Shown: positions 22,175 through 29,684 of the stretch, piece by piece | Numbering within the stretch: position 1 is the stretch's first letter | How the letters are laid out: every line of letters starts with the position of its first letter | Source of the DNA: Pseudonocardia sp. HH130630-07 | Lineage (GTDB): Bacteria > Actinomycetota > Actinomycetes > Mycobacteriales > Pseudonocardiaceae | Length of the DNA: 64,000 bases | Direction of reading: 5' to 3' | Assembly: GCF_001698125.1 (NCBI RefSeq) | Contig: NZ_CP013854.1 | Location: 744,001 to 808,000 of the forward strand | Position numbers and translations under genes: made by a program | Notes under the pieces: model-generated | Told to the model about the DNA's origin: nothing | The model's input: the letters and a program-made list of their open reading frames with translations, nothing else | The model's database searches: none

Positions 22175-22526
22175 ACTCTGCGTCGGGGCTGGAGCAGACG
22201 CCACAGACACCGAACCGGCGCTACCGAGTGCCGCGACCCAGATCGAGCAGACCAGGAGTCCGAAACGCGGAGAGCACGGTTCCCGTGACAGCCATACCGG
22301 AGTTGGTGGCGGTGCCCCGACGCCACCGGACGATCCCGACGATCCCGAACACGAGGCCGAGGATGACCAGCGGCCACGCGATCACGCCGATCAGCGGGAC
22401 GAGGGCGAACAGCGCCCCCAGGATTCCGAGGATCAGAGCGGTCGTCCCCGGACCGTTCCTGGGCGGCGGACCGTAGGCCGGATGGAACTGTCGGTGCGAG
22501 GGGTACGTCATCTCGGTCTCCCGCCT

Positions 22527-22799
22527 TCAGGTCCTGGACAGGGCGTCGCCGGAGACGGACTCGCTGCTACGGCGCGGCCGGGGGATCAGAACCCGGTCCG
22601 GCACCTGTTCGGGGCGTTCCGCCCAGCAGTGTGGTTCTCCGGCGTAGCCGAGAAGTGCCATTCTTCCGAGCCAACCAATCGCCGCCAGAGACCCCAGCAC
22701 GACCAGAAGCATCCTCACGCCCGTCACGAACCCTTCGAATTGTCGGATGTCGTCTGGCTTGTCGACCTTTCCCGCGCCGTCATTACCGGCACTCATCAA
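22527..22799 (-). CDS. Small membrane protein, unknown
   Basis: A 90-residue protein with one predicted transmembrane helix (GVRMLLVVLGSLAAIGWLGR) between a short acidic N-terminus (KVDKPDDIRQFEGF) and a Ser/Arg-rich tail. No family recognised. It ends 15 bp before the DUF4190-like pseudogene and may have formed an operon with it. An IS lies 43 bp upstream of its start and probably replaced the native promoter region. Confidence 0.55.
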   Translation of the reverse strand: MMSAGNDGAGKVDKPDDIRQFEGFVTGVRMLLVVLGSLAAIGWLGRMALLGYAGEPHCWAERPEQVPDRVLIPRPRRSSESVSGDALSRT

Positions 22800-22842
22800 A
22801 GTTGACGAGTCGGATGCGACCGGGAGAGAGCGCGGTCACAGT

Positions 22843-23784
22843 GAGCCTTTGCCAACCTGGTGTTCGGGCTCGTCAGGGCGGCTACGGCGTGGCGTGCCCT
22901 CGGATGGGTGAAGCTCCTGGTAGACGGGCGATTGCTGAGATCGAAACCGTCCGACCAGGAGCTTCAAGGTGCTGTCCTACCCGTCCGGGATGACCGTGTC
23001 CAGCCGTGCCCTGCACGTACTCTCTGACGCGCTGCGCGCGCACCGCAACCAGCGGGCGACCCGGTGGCGGAAGCTGACGTGCGGCCGCCAGGCCCTGCTC
23101 GTGGTCGCCCACCTGCGCAAGGGCGAGACCTACACCGACCTCGCCTGCGGTTTCCGGGTCGGGACCTCGACGGTCTACCGCTACCTGCGCGAGGCGATCG
23201 AGCTGCTCGCGGCGATGGCCCCGACCCTGGAGCAGGCGATCGACGTCGCCATCGGGAAAGCGTTCGTCATCCTCGACGGCACCCTGCTGCGCATCGACCG
23301 CGTCGGGATGGCCTCGGGCTATGACCGCGGGTTCTACTCCGGCAAGCACAAGTGCCACGGACTCAACGTCCAGGTCATCGCCGACCCCGCCGGCCAGCTG
23401 GTGTGGATCTCCCCGCCGCTTCCCGGAGCCCGCCACGACATAGGCGCCGCCCGCGAGCACGGCATCATCGACGCCCTGACCGAGCACCGGATCCGGGCGG
23501 CTGCCGACACCGCATATCAGGGCGCCGGCCCGACGGTCGCGGTCCCGCACCGGCGGCGACGCAAGGACCCCGACACCGGCCGGTTCCGCCCGCTGTCGCA
23601 CAACCAGCGCGAGGTCAACGCCGCTCACTCACGCCGCCGCGGACCCGGTGAGCGGGTCAACGCCGAGCTGAAGAACTGGAAGATCCTCCGCAAGATCCGC
23701 TCCAGCCCGAACCGGGCCGGACAGCTCATCGCCGCAGTTCAGACCCTCATGATCGTCAACACCTGACCAGGTTGGCAAAGGCTC
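22843..23784 (+). mobile_element. IS5-family insertion sequence (third type)
   Basis: A 942-bp element with perfect 18-bp terminal repeats GAGCCTTTGCCAACCTGG and a 3-bp AGT duplication (22840-22842, 23785-23787). It is unrelated in sequence to the other two IS types. One transposase gene. Confidence 0.93.
22969..23766 (+). CDS. IS5-family transposase (DDE_Tnp_4 type)
   Basis: A 265-residue transposase with GTG start. A helix-turn-helix (CGFRVGTSTVYRYLREAIEL) precedes DDE residues in VILDGTLLRIDR, AAADTAYQGAGP and GERVNAELKNW. One intact frame ends 18 bp before the right repeat. Confidence 0.9.
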   Translation: MLSYPSGMTVSSRALHVLSDALRAHRNQRATRWRKLTCGRQALLVVAHLRKGETYTDLACGFRVGTSTVYRYLREAIELLAAMAPTLEQAIDVAIGKAFVILDGTLLRIDRVGMASGYDRGFYSGKHKCHGLNVQVIADPAGQLVWISPPLPGARHDIGAAREHGIIDALTEHRIRAAADTAYQGAGPTVAVPHRRRRKDPDTGRFRPLSHNQREVNAAHSRRRGPGERVNAELKNWKILRKIRSSPNRAGQLIAAVQTLMIVNT

Positions 23785-23861
23785 AGTGGCTGATCCAGAC
23801 CATCTCCGGACTGGACGACGCGCGCGACGGCCGGCCCCCGGGCGACGCCGACGGCGCCTGA
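23785..23861 (+). pseudogene. C-terminal remnant of a gene cut by the IS, possibly a helix-turn-helix regulator
   Basis: Just right of the IS an open frame reads QWLIQTISGLDDARDGRPPG, then DADGA and a stop, 26 bp before an ImmA/IrrE gene. ImmA/IrrE genes usually follow an XRE-type regulator, so this may be its tail. Joining the flanks leaves only a few more codons upstream before a stop, so most of the gene is gone. Weak assignment. Confidence 0.3.
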
Positions 23862-23887
23862 CGTCCCGGACCGGACGGGACCGATCC

Positions 23888-24400
23888 GTGCGTCTCCCTC
23901 CCCATCACCGCATCACCGCGGCCGACCGCCGGGGCGCCGCCCGCTTCGTGCGCGACATCCGGCGGACCGCCGGCGCGAGGCGGCACTACGCCTCGATCGA
24001 CGAGCTGGTCGCGTGGTGCGAGCCCCTGGTCGGGCCGGTGACGATCGTGGAACGCACGCACCGGCAGTGGATCGACGAACCCGGGACGCTGACGACCGGC
24101 GTGTCGTTCCTCCGCGGCCCGGCCAGCACCGACGTCATCGTGATCCGGGACGACCTGGACGGCCTGCACCGGGCCCACGTCATCGCCCACGAGCTGGGGC
24201 ACCTGCTCGGCCGGGACTACGTGGGGCGGTCACCGGGCGGCCCGCTGCGCGACTGCACGCACGGGCACCCCGGCGACGGGACCGTGTCGCTCGCGACCCC
24301 GGAGGAGCGGCGCGCGGAGGCCTTCGCCGCACTCGCCTGCACCCGGCTCGTCGTGCCCGTCCCGGTGATCGCCCGGCGCCGGTTCGACTGGGCCGGCTAG
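23888..24400 (+). CDS. ImmA/IrrE-family metallopeptidase
   Basis: A 170-residue protein with the zinc-peptidase motif VIAHELGHLLGRDYVG and a distal acidic stretch EERRAEAFAALACTRLV. ImmA/IrrE proteases cleave or inactivate a partner XRE repressor in response to stress. The partner gene appears lost to the IS on the left. I chose the GTG giving RLPPHHRITAADRRG. The stop overlaps the convergent methyltransferase stop by 3 bp. Confidence 0.85.
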   Translation: MRLPPHHRITAADRRGAARFVRDIRRTAGARRHYASIDELVAWCEPLVGPVTIVERTHRQWIDEPGTLTTGVSFLRGPASTDVIVIRDDLDGLHRAHVIAHELGHLLGRDYVGRSPGGPLRDCTHGHPGDGTVSLATPEERRAEAFAALACTRLVVPVPVIARRRFDWAG

Positions 24401-25188
24401 ACCCGGCGCGGACCGGCGCGGCCACGGCCGGCTCGGGCCGGGGCGCGCCCCGTGACCGTGAGGAGGATCTGCGGGACGCTCCAGGTGGCCGGGGACTCCG
24501 CGTGGGCGTGGAACGCGGCCAGATCCGCCGGCGTGACCCCGGCGAGCCGGTCCTCCACCCGCCGGACCAGTGGCGCCCAGCGATCGACGCCGGGACCGCC
24601 GCCCAGGCGCGCGGGCCGGGCCCGCAGGTCGACGTCGGTCAGGCCCGCACCCAGGAACAACCCGGGCAGGGCCGGGGCGAACGTGAACGCCAGGCCGTCC
24701 GCCTCGGCGACCGCACGGTAGGCGGCGAGCACCCGGGCCACCGGGCCACCACCGCCGAGGTCGAGATGGACCGGATCGGTGACGACCAGGTGCCCGCCCG
24801 GGACCAGCCAGTCCGCGAGCCGGGTGCAGACCGCCTCCCGGTCCGGGAGGTGGGAGAGCACGAACCGGGCGTGCACCAGCGCGAACCGCGTGGGCGGGGT
24901 CCAGTCCTGCACCCGGCTGCGGACCGGGCGGAGGTTCGCCGGGCGGCGGTCGGCGGCGGGCAGCAACGCCAGGTCCGGGTCCAGCGCCCAGACCCGGATC
25001 GCCGGCCGTCGCCGGGCCAGCTCGATCGCGACGGACCCGGTGCCGCACCCCACCTCCAGGACGTCGCACTGCCCGCCGTCCCGGGGCAGCACCTCCTCGA
25101 GGGCCGCGACCGTCCAGTCGTCGGTCGCGCGGGCGACGGCGGCCAGGCGGACCCCGTCGTCGCGGCCGCCCGAACCGATCCCGCTCAC
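24397..25188 (-). CDS. Class I SAM-dependent methyltransferase
   Basis: A 263-residue Rossmann methyltransferase. Motif I is CDVLEVGCGTGSVAIELARR, the acidic end of strand 2 is VWALDPDLALL, and motif IV appears as LVHARFVLSHLPDR followed by WLVPGGHLVVTDPV. Substrate unknown. The GTG overlaps the stop of the upstream MAB_1171c-like gene by 4 nt, so the two are co-expressed; this trio with ImmA/IrrE recurs in actinobacteria. Confidence 0.88.
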   Translation of the reverse strand: MSGIGSGGRDDGVRLAAVARATDDWTVAALEEVLPRDGGQCDVLEVGCGTGSVAIELARRRPAIRVWALDPDLALLPAADRRPANLRPVRSRVQDWTPPTRFALVHARFVLSHLPDREAVCTRLADWLVPGGHLVVTDPVHLDLGGGGPVARVLAAYRAVAEADGLAFTFAPALPGLFLGAGLTDVDLRARPARLGGGPGVDRWAPLVRRVEDRLAGVTPADLAAFHAHAESPATWSVPQILLTVTGRAPARAGRGRAGPRRV

Positions 25189-26075
25189 GCCCCGTGCCGA
25201 TCGCCGGGGGTCGCCGGGGTGCCGGACACACCGGCGGCGAGGTCGTTGTCGGAGACCCGCACCGACAGCCGGTGGACGGCCTCGTCCGGCGCCTGCCACC
25301 AGGCCCCGGCGACCGCACGCCATGCCTGCGGAGCCGTACCGGGACGCAGCCGTCGTTCCTGCTCGACGTGGCGCCGGTACAGCGCGGTGAGTGTCCGCCG
25401 GGCGGTCCGGAGGGTCAGTACCTGCGCCGTCGCGGCCGTCACCAGCGCCACGCTCGTGGCGTACACCGTGGTCGGGAACACCACCGCGGACGCGGACGCC
25501 CCGATCCCCCGGTCCCCCGTGACCTGCACCGCGCCCAGGAGGAGCCAGAAGACCGTGGAGGAGACGAACGCGGCGCCGAACACCGTCAGTCCCGCGGCGA
25601 ACAGCCGGTCGGGTGTGCCCCACGCGACGACCGCGTGCCGAGCGATCTCGGCCGCCGCCCACGCGCTCGACACGACGTGGACGACGGTCAGGATCCACCA
25701 GTAACCCGACGTCCACGTCACGTCGAGCGAGGCGATACAACCGACCGGACTCGGATTCTCGACGGCCGCGAGAACGAACAGGGCCGCGGTGCACAGGGCT
25801 GCGGCACCACCGAAGAACGCCCAGTGGATACGGTTGCGCTCGACGACACAGGCGAGGACCGCGAACGCCGAGAGCAGGCCCCACACGTTCATGAACTGGT
25901 TGCACGAATACGGCGACCGGGTCAGCTCGGCGAGTGCCCGACCGATAGCCGGGACGTAGACGGTCTGGGAGAGGACGAAACTCGTCGTGGCCCAGAAGAC
26001 CGGCCCGCGAGCGGCGCGGCCGAAACCCCACACGACCAGTCCGATCCAGCTCACGACAATGGCGATCGTCAGCAA
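25185..26075 (-). CDS. MAB_1171c-like membrane protein
   Basis: A 296-residue protein with about seven transmembrane helices (starting IAIVVSWIGLVVWGF; others include LLSAFAVLACVVE and AALCTAALFVLAAVE) and a soluble basic C-terminus (LYRRHVEQERRLRPG). It matches the MAB_1171c putative-transporter family, but is shorter than usual because the C-terminal cytosolic domain is truncated. Transport has not been shown for the family. It is the first gene of an operon with the methyltransferase. Confidence 0.6.
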   Translation of the reverse strand: MLTIAIVVSWIGLVVWGFGRAARGPVFWATTSFVLSQTVYVPAIGRALAELTRSPYSCNQFMNVWGLLSAFAVLACVVERNRIHWAFFGGAAALCTAALFVLAAVENPSPVGCIASLDVTWTSGYWWILTVVHVVSSAWAAAEIARHAVVAWGTPDRLFAAGLTVFGAAFVSSTVFWLLLGAVQVTGDRGIGASASAVVFPTTVYATSVALVTAATAQVLTLRTARRTLTALYRRHVEQERRLRPGTAPQAWRAVAGAWWQAPDEAVHRLSVRVSDNDLAAGVSGTPATPGDRHGA

Positions 26076-26171
26076 CGAGAACTCCCCGGTGATTACCCGT
26101 ACGTGCCGTTCACACGCCCCGGGGAGGATAACGCGTCGCGTCGCGCGAACACCGGTATTCGGCGAACACCC

Positions 26172-26630
26172 CTACTCGCCGCGGAGCGGTGACCCGTCGC
26201 CGGTATCTGCCGCGGGGCGCTCCATGAAGACGTCGATCTCGTCCTCGGCCGTCACCACGAAACCGTGCCGGTCGTAGAGCACGCGCGCCCGGCTGCCCTG
26301 CAGGACGTTCAGCCGGAACGGCCGGGGATCGACGTCCCGCAACACCCCGCGCAGGACCTCGCCGCCGATCCCCCGCCCCTGCAACGCCGGGGCCAGGTAG
26401 AAGTGCTCGATCCAGCGCGCGCCGGTCTCCGGCCGCACCGCGACCGAGCCGGCGTCCACGCCGTCGACCAGGACGATCCGGGTGTGCGCCGGGACGAAGC
26501 CCGACCGGAACCGCTGCCGTACCCGCACCGGGTCGAAGCGCCCGAGCCGTTCGAGGTCGGCGCGCAGGACCACCGCGCGCAGCTCGGCGAGCCAGCCGGC
26601 GTCACCGGGCTCACCCGGGCGCAGCGTCAC
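26172..26630 (-). CDS. GNAT-family N-acetyltransferase
   Basis: A 152-residue acetyltransferase with the acetyl-CoA loop QGRGIGGEVLRGVL preceded by the strand HFYLAPAL, and the C-terminal YDRHGFVVTAEDEIDVFME. Substrate unknown. The chosen GTG overlaps the TetR stop by 4 nt (a GTG three codons earlier also exists). It probably forms an operon with that regulator. Confidence 0.88.
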   Translation of the reverse strand: MTLRPGEPGDAGWLAELRAVVLRADLERLGRFDPVRVRQRFRSGFVPAHTRIVLVDGVDAGSVAVRPETGARWIEHFYLAPALQGRGIGGEVLRGVLRDVDPRPFRLNVLQGSRARVLYDRHGFVVTAEDEIDVFMERPAADTGDGSPLRGE

Positions 26631-27247
26631 CGGCGGCACGGCTGCTCCCGGGCGCCGGGCGGCGGGGCGATCCGGTCCAGGACGTGGTGCAGCGTCCGGC
26701 GCGCCCGTTCGACCGGGGCGCCGTAGAGCGCGACGTCGCCGCCCAGGCCGCGGGCCAGCGTCCACAGTGCGAACCCGTCGATCTCCGGGTCGGTGCCGGG
26801 CGCGGCCCGCCCGGACGCGACGGCCTCGGCCACGACGCGCACGGTGAGCGCGAGGATCTCCTCGTCGCCGTCGGTGAGCACGTCGGCCATCTCCTCGGTC
26901 ACCGCGCGCGCCGCGAACGCGGAGTGCACCCGGATCGCGTCCCGGGTCTGCGGGTGCTCCCCCAGCAGCTCGTCGAGGATGGCGACCAGGATCGTGCGCT
27001 CGTCACCGGCGGACCCCTCCAGGCGCTGCCCGATCCGGCGTTCCATGTACCGGTGGGAGAACCGCAGGCCGTCGAGCAGCAGATCGTCCTTCGTCGAGAA
27101 GTAGTACTGCACCCGCCCCATCGACACGCCCGCCTCGGCCGCGACCGAGCGCAGCGACACCGCTTCGACCCCGCCGTCGGAGACCAGGCGCCAGACGGCG
27201 GCCGCCAGCTGCTCGCGCCGGGCCTCGTGGTCGGTGGTCCGTGGCAC
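26627..27247 (-). CDS. TetR-family regulator
   Basis: A 206-residue regulator: N-terminal helix-turn-helix SLRSVAAEAGVSMGRVQYYF with downstream STKDDLLLDGL, then a helical ligand domain. A GTG start gives PRTTDHEARREQL. A 16-bp palindrome directly upstream is the probable operator. It is followed by a GNAT gene with 4-nt overlap, suggesting joint control. The inducer is unknown. Confidence 0.9.
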   Translation of the reverse strand: MPRTTDHEARREQLAAAVWRLVSDGGVEAVSLRSVAAEAGVSMGRVQYYFSTKDDLLLDGLRFSHRYMERRIGQRLEGSAGDERTILVAILDELLGEHPQTRDAIRVHSAFAARAVTEEMADVLTDGDEEILALTVRVVAEAVASGRAAPGTDPEIDGFALWTLARGLGGDVALYGAPVERARRTLHHVLDRIAPPPGAREQPCRR

Positions 27248-27260
27248 CCGGCGAGCGTAG

Positions 27261-27276
27261 CAATGCGTTCGCATTG
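27261..27276. promoter_or_regulatory. Palindromic operator upstream of tetR
   Basis: CAATGCGTTCGCATTG has perfect 7-bp arms around TT. It sits 13 bp before the TetR start and right after the DedA-like gene stop. Size and position fit TetR autorepression. Confidence 0.65.
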
Positions 27277-27894
27277 TCAGGAGCGGGCGGCCCGCCGCGC
27301 GCGTGCCGTACGGACGACGGTCCATCCCACCGCCACCGCCAGCGCACCGAGCAGTACCCAGGTGAGGATCTCCTGCACGGAGACCAGCCCCGCCGCGACC
27401 GCCGAGCCCGCCACCAGCAACCGGCCGAGCCCGAAGGTGGCCAGCGCCCACGCCGCCGCCACCGGGACGCTGACCAGCAGGAACCGCGGATAACGCAGGC
27501 TCGGTCCGGCCACCCGCGGCACGAGCGTCCTGGCCACCGCGAACCACTGCCCGAGTGCGAGCGCCACGACCGGGCGGGCCTCGGCGAGCCGCAGCACCCG
27601 CCGGGCCGGCGGCGGGACCCGGGCACCCCCGCGCAGCGGTCCCGCACCGGCGCTACGCGCCCGCCAGTAGCCGAGGCTGGGCCCGGCGACCGCCGCCGTC
27701 ACCGCCGCCGTCACCGCGGCGGGGCCGGGCACCGCACCCGTCCCTGCCAGCACACCGAGCCCGACGGTCACGCTGATCCCCGGCAGCACGACCCCGACGA
27801 GCAGCCCGGACTCCGCCACCAGGACCAGCGCCGCCACGACCAGCACCCCCGGGCCCAGCAGGTCCGCCGCGGCGGACAGCGCGTCGGCGATCAC
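27277..27894 (-). CDS. DedA/VTT-domain membrane protein
   Basis: A 205-residue membrane protein with about five helices. The VTT/DedA signatures are LVAESGLLVGVVLPG at the N-terminus and ALGQWFAVARTLVPRVAG in the middle. DedA proteins move lipids or maintain the proton motive force; the substrate is not readable. It ends in the operator of the tetR gene. Confidence 0.85.
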   Translation of the reverse strand: MIADALSAAADLLGPGVLVVAALVLVAESGLLVGVVLPGISVTVGLGVLAGTGAVPGPAAVTAAVTAAVAGPSLGYWRARSAGAGPLRGGARVPPPARRVLRLAEARPVVALALGQWFAVARTLVPRVAGPSLRYPRFLLVSVPVAAAWALATFGLGRLLVAGSAVAAGLVSVQEILTWVLLGALAVAVGWTVVRTARARRAARS

Positions 27895-27918
27895 CGGCGG
27901 GTCACCGCACCACGGCCG

Positions 27919-28362
27919 TCATGTCCGGGCCCCCGCCGTCCGGCGGCGCCGCACCGCCGACGTCACCAGTACCGCCACGGCCGCCAGCACCAGCGTCCCG
28001 ACCAGCGGCAGCCCGAACAGGATCGCGATCCCCCCGCCGATGTTCGCGTCCGGGGTCGCGGCGGTCACGAGCCGTCCGATCCCGCCGAGCAGGACACCGG
28101 CCGGGACGAGAAGTGCCGCGGCACCGATCCCGGTCGCGCCGGTCCGGCGGGCGGTCACCGCGGCCAGCGCCACGAGCAGACCGATCGCCAGCACCCCGCC
28201 GACGTGCTCGAGCGCGACCGGGACCTGCGGCGCCGCGACGATCGGGGTGCCGGGCCCGGGGCTGCTCAGGTCACCCACCAGGTACCAGGTGACGACGGCC
28301 GCGGCCGCGCCGGCCGCACCCACGATCGCCGCCGTCGTCCGGGTGTGCGTCTCGTGTCCCAT
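27919..28362 (-). CDS. Four-helix membrane protein, unknown
   Basis: A 147-residue protein with four predicted membrane helices (AIVGAAGAAAAVVTWYLVG, GGVLAIGLLVALAAVT, GAAALLVPAGVLLGGI, ILFGLPLVGTLVLAAVAVLV) and a basic tail RRRRTAG. No family is recognised. It is divergent from an AlkZ-like gene, with two perfect palindromes in the shared gap, and is 25 bp upstream of the DedA-like gene. Confidence 0.6.
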   Translation of the reverse strand: MGHETHTRTTAAIVGAAGAAAAVVTWYLVGDLSSPGPGTPIVAAPQVPVALEHVGGVLAIGLLVALAAVTARRTGATGIGAAALLVPAGVLLGGIGRLVTAATPDANIGGGIAILFGLPLVGTLVLAAVAVLVTSAVRRRRTAGART

Positions 28363-28376
28363 CGGGTCCTCCCGTC

Positions 28377-28436
28377 GTGGTCCACGGACCACCATGGACC
28401 GCGCATCCTTCCAGCACCTCCGTGGTTCCACGGAGG
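28377..28436. promoter_or_regulatory. Two palindromes in the divergent gap
   Basis: GTGGTCCACGGACCAC (7-bp arms, 28377-28392) and CCTCCGTGGTTCCACGGAGG (9-bp arms, 28417-28436) lie between the membrane-protein gene and the AlkZ-like gene. Two dyads in a 119-bp divergent gap suggest a shared regulator. Confidence 0.5.
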
Positions 28437-28481
28437 CCACCGGCGTTGCCGGGCACCAGCGCCGTCTGCTGTGCTCGGCGC

Positions 28482-29579
28482 ATGACGACGGTCCTCGACC
28501 GGCAGGCCCTCAACCGGGCGACCCTGGCTCGCCAGCACCTGCTCGAACGCAGGGTCGCCGGGACCACCGCCGCGGAGGTCGTCGGCCACCTGGGCGGGCT
28601 CCAGGCGCAGGAACCCCGCGAGCCCTACACCGGGCTGTGGTCCCGGATCGCCGCGTTCGACCCGGCCCCGGCCTCGGCGGCGCTGACCGACCGCACCCTG
28701 GTCCGGACGCTGCTGATGCGCCGCACCGTGCACCTGGTGACCGCCGACGACTGTCTCGCCCACCGCGCGCTGCACCAGCCGATGATCACCCAGCGGACCT
28801 GGGGCGCCCGGAAGGCGGACCTGGCCGGGGTGACGCCGGAGACGCTCGCCGAGGCCGTCGCACCGTGCTTCACCGAGACCCCGCGGACCGGGGGCGAGGT
28901 AGCCCGGCTGGTCGCCGCCCGGTTCCCGGACGCGGCGCACGCCGCGCTCGCCGACGCCGCGGTGTCGGTCGTCCCGCTCGTCCAGGTCCCGCCCCGCGGC
29001 ACCTGGGACGGCGCGGGGCAGGCCCGGTTGACGACGGTGGCCGCATGGCTGGGCCGGGACCCCGACCCGGAGCCGGCGGCCGAGGAGCTGGTGCGCCGCT
29101 ACCTGCGCGCGTTCGGTCCCGCCGCGTCCGCGGACCTGCGCGCCTGGTGCGGGCTGACCGGGCTGCCCGCGGTCCTCGCGCGGATGCGGCCCGAACTGCG
29201 GACCTTCCGTGACGAGCGGGGCCGGGAGCTGCTGGACGTCCCCGACGCGCCGCTCCCCGGCCCGGACGTCCCGGCGCCGGTGCGGTTCCTGCCCGCGTTC
29301 GACAACGTCGTGCTGGGGTTCGACGACCGGAGCCGGGTCATCGACGACGCCCACCGCGGGCTCAGCGTCGCCGGCGCCCGCTTCGTGCTGGTCGACGGCC
29401 GGGTCGCCGCGACCTGGGCCCCGTCCGGCGGGGACGGGGCCGACGGCACCGACCTCACCGTGCAGCCGCTGCGTCCGCTGTCCCCGGCCGAGACCGACGA
29501 CATCGTGGCCGAAGGGGAGCGACTGCGGGAGTTCCGCGGTGGCGGGGCACCGGGCCGGGTCCGGGTCGCCACGGTCTGA
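28482..29579 (+). CDS. AlkZ-like winged-helix DNA glycosylase family protein
   Basis: A 365-residue HTH_42 winged-helix protein. The AlkZ/AlkX catalytic Q-x-Q motif is visible as GGLQAQEPREPYTGLW near residue 45, and tandem winged helices follow (LLMRRTVHLVTADDC, RTGGEVARLVAARFP). Members unhook interstrand crosslinks or repair bulky alkyl adducts, including those of self-made antibiotics. The typical C-terminal FLPAFDNVVLGFDDR is present. It stands alone; no biosynthetic cluster of a DNA-damaging compound is in the window. Confidence 0.85.
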   Translation: MTTVLDRQALNRATLARQHLLERRVAGTTAAEVVGHLGGLQAQEPREPYTGLWSRIAAFDPAPASAALTDRTLVRTLLMRRTVHLVTADDCLAHRALHQPMITQRTWGARKADLAGVTPETLAEAVAPCFTETPRTGGEVARLVAARFPDAAHAALADAAVSVVPLVQVPPRGTWDGAGQARLTTVAAWLGRDPDPEPAAEELVRRYLRAFGPAASADLRAWCGLTGLPAVLARMRPELRTFRDERGRELLDVPDAPLPGPDVPAPVRFLPAFDNVVLGFDDRSRVIDDAHRGLSVAGARFVLVDGRVAATWAPSGGDGADGTDLTVQPLRPLSPAETDDIVAEGERLREFRGGGAPGRVRVATV

Positions 29580-29684
29580 ACCGAGCGGCACGTCCTCCCG
29601 GTGATCGGCCGGCTAGCTGGAGGCCGCACGAGAGGATCCGCTGGTCGGCGAGTCCGTCGCCGTTGTCGGGTGCGTGCCCGATGT

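Larger units (their letters stand above)
20895..22511 (-). pseudogene. DUF4190-like secreted/membrane protein, frameshifted and split by an IS
   Basis: The N-terminal part starts at 22511 (MTYPSHRQFHPAYGPPPRNG) and has two hydrophobic segments (ALILGILGALFALVPLIGV and IAWPLVILGLVFGIVGIV), then GMAVTGTVLSAF. There one extra T shifts the frame; removing it restores GLLVCSIWVAALGSAGS. The frame then enters the IS at 22174. Joining the flanks at the 3-bp ACT duplication continues in frame into LPSRMLTPTAPAPSVPEG and the C-terminal domain GIYEVGVDIEAGTYRTDGPD with CYYERARD and GACAWMKS. So one exported protein has two independent lesions. Confidence 0.75.

Noticed and set aside
10580-26000. Possible attR copy of the tRNA-Gly 3' end
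   Set aside because: I looked for GGTTCGATTCCCGTCGCCCG or a clear part of it to the right of the AICE and saw none. A shorter or imprecise core repeat cannot be excluded by eye.
26627-27547. N-terminal extension of the TetR regulator
   Set aside because: The added residues are the reverse frame of the DedA-like gene and would place the palindromic operator inside the coding region.
28266-29591. Long minus-strand frame across the AlkZ-like gene
   Set aside because: Shadow of the AlkZ-like gene, which has its QxQ motif and typical C-terminus on the plus strand.
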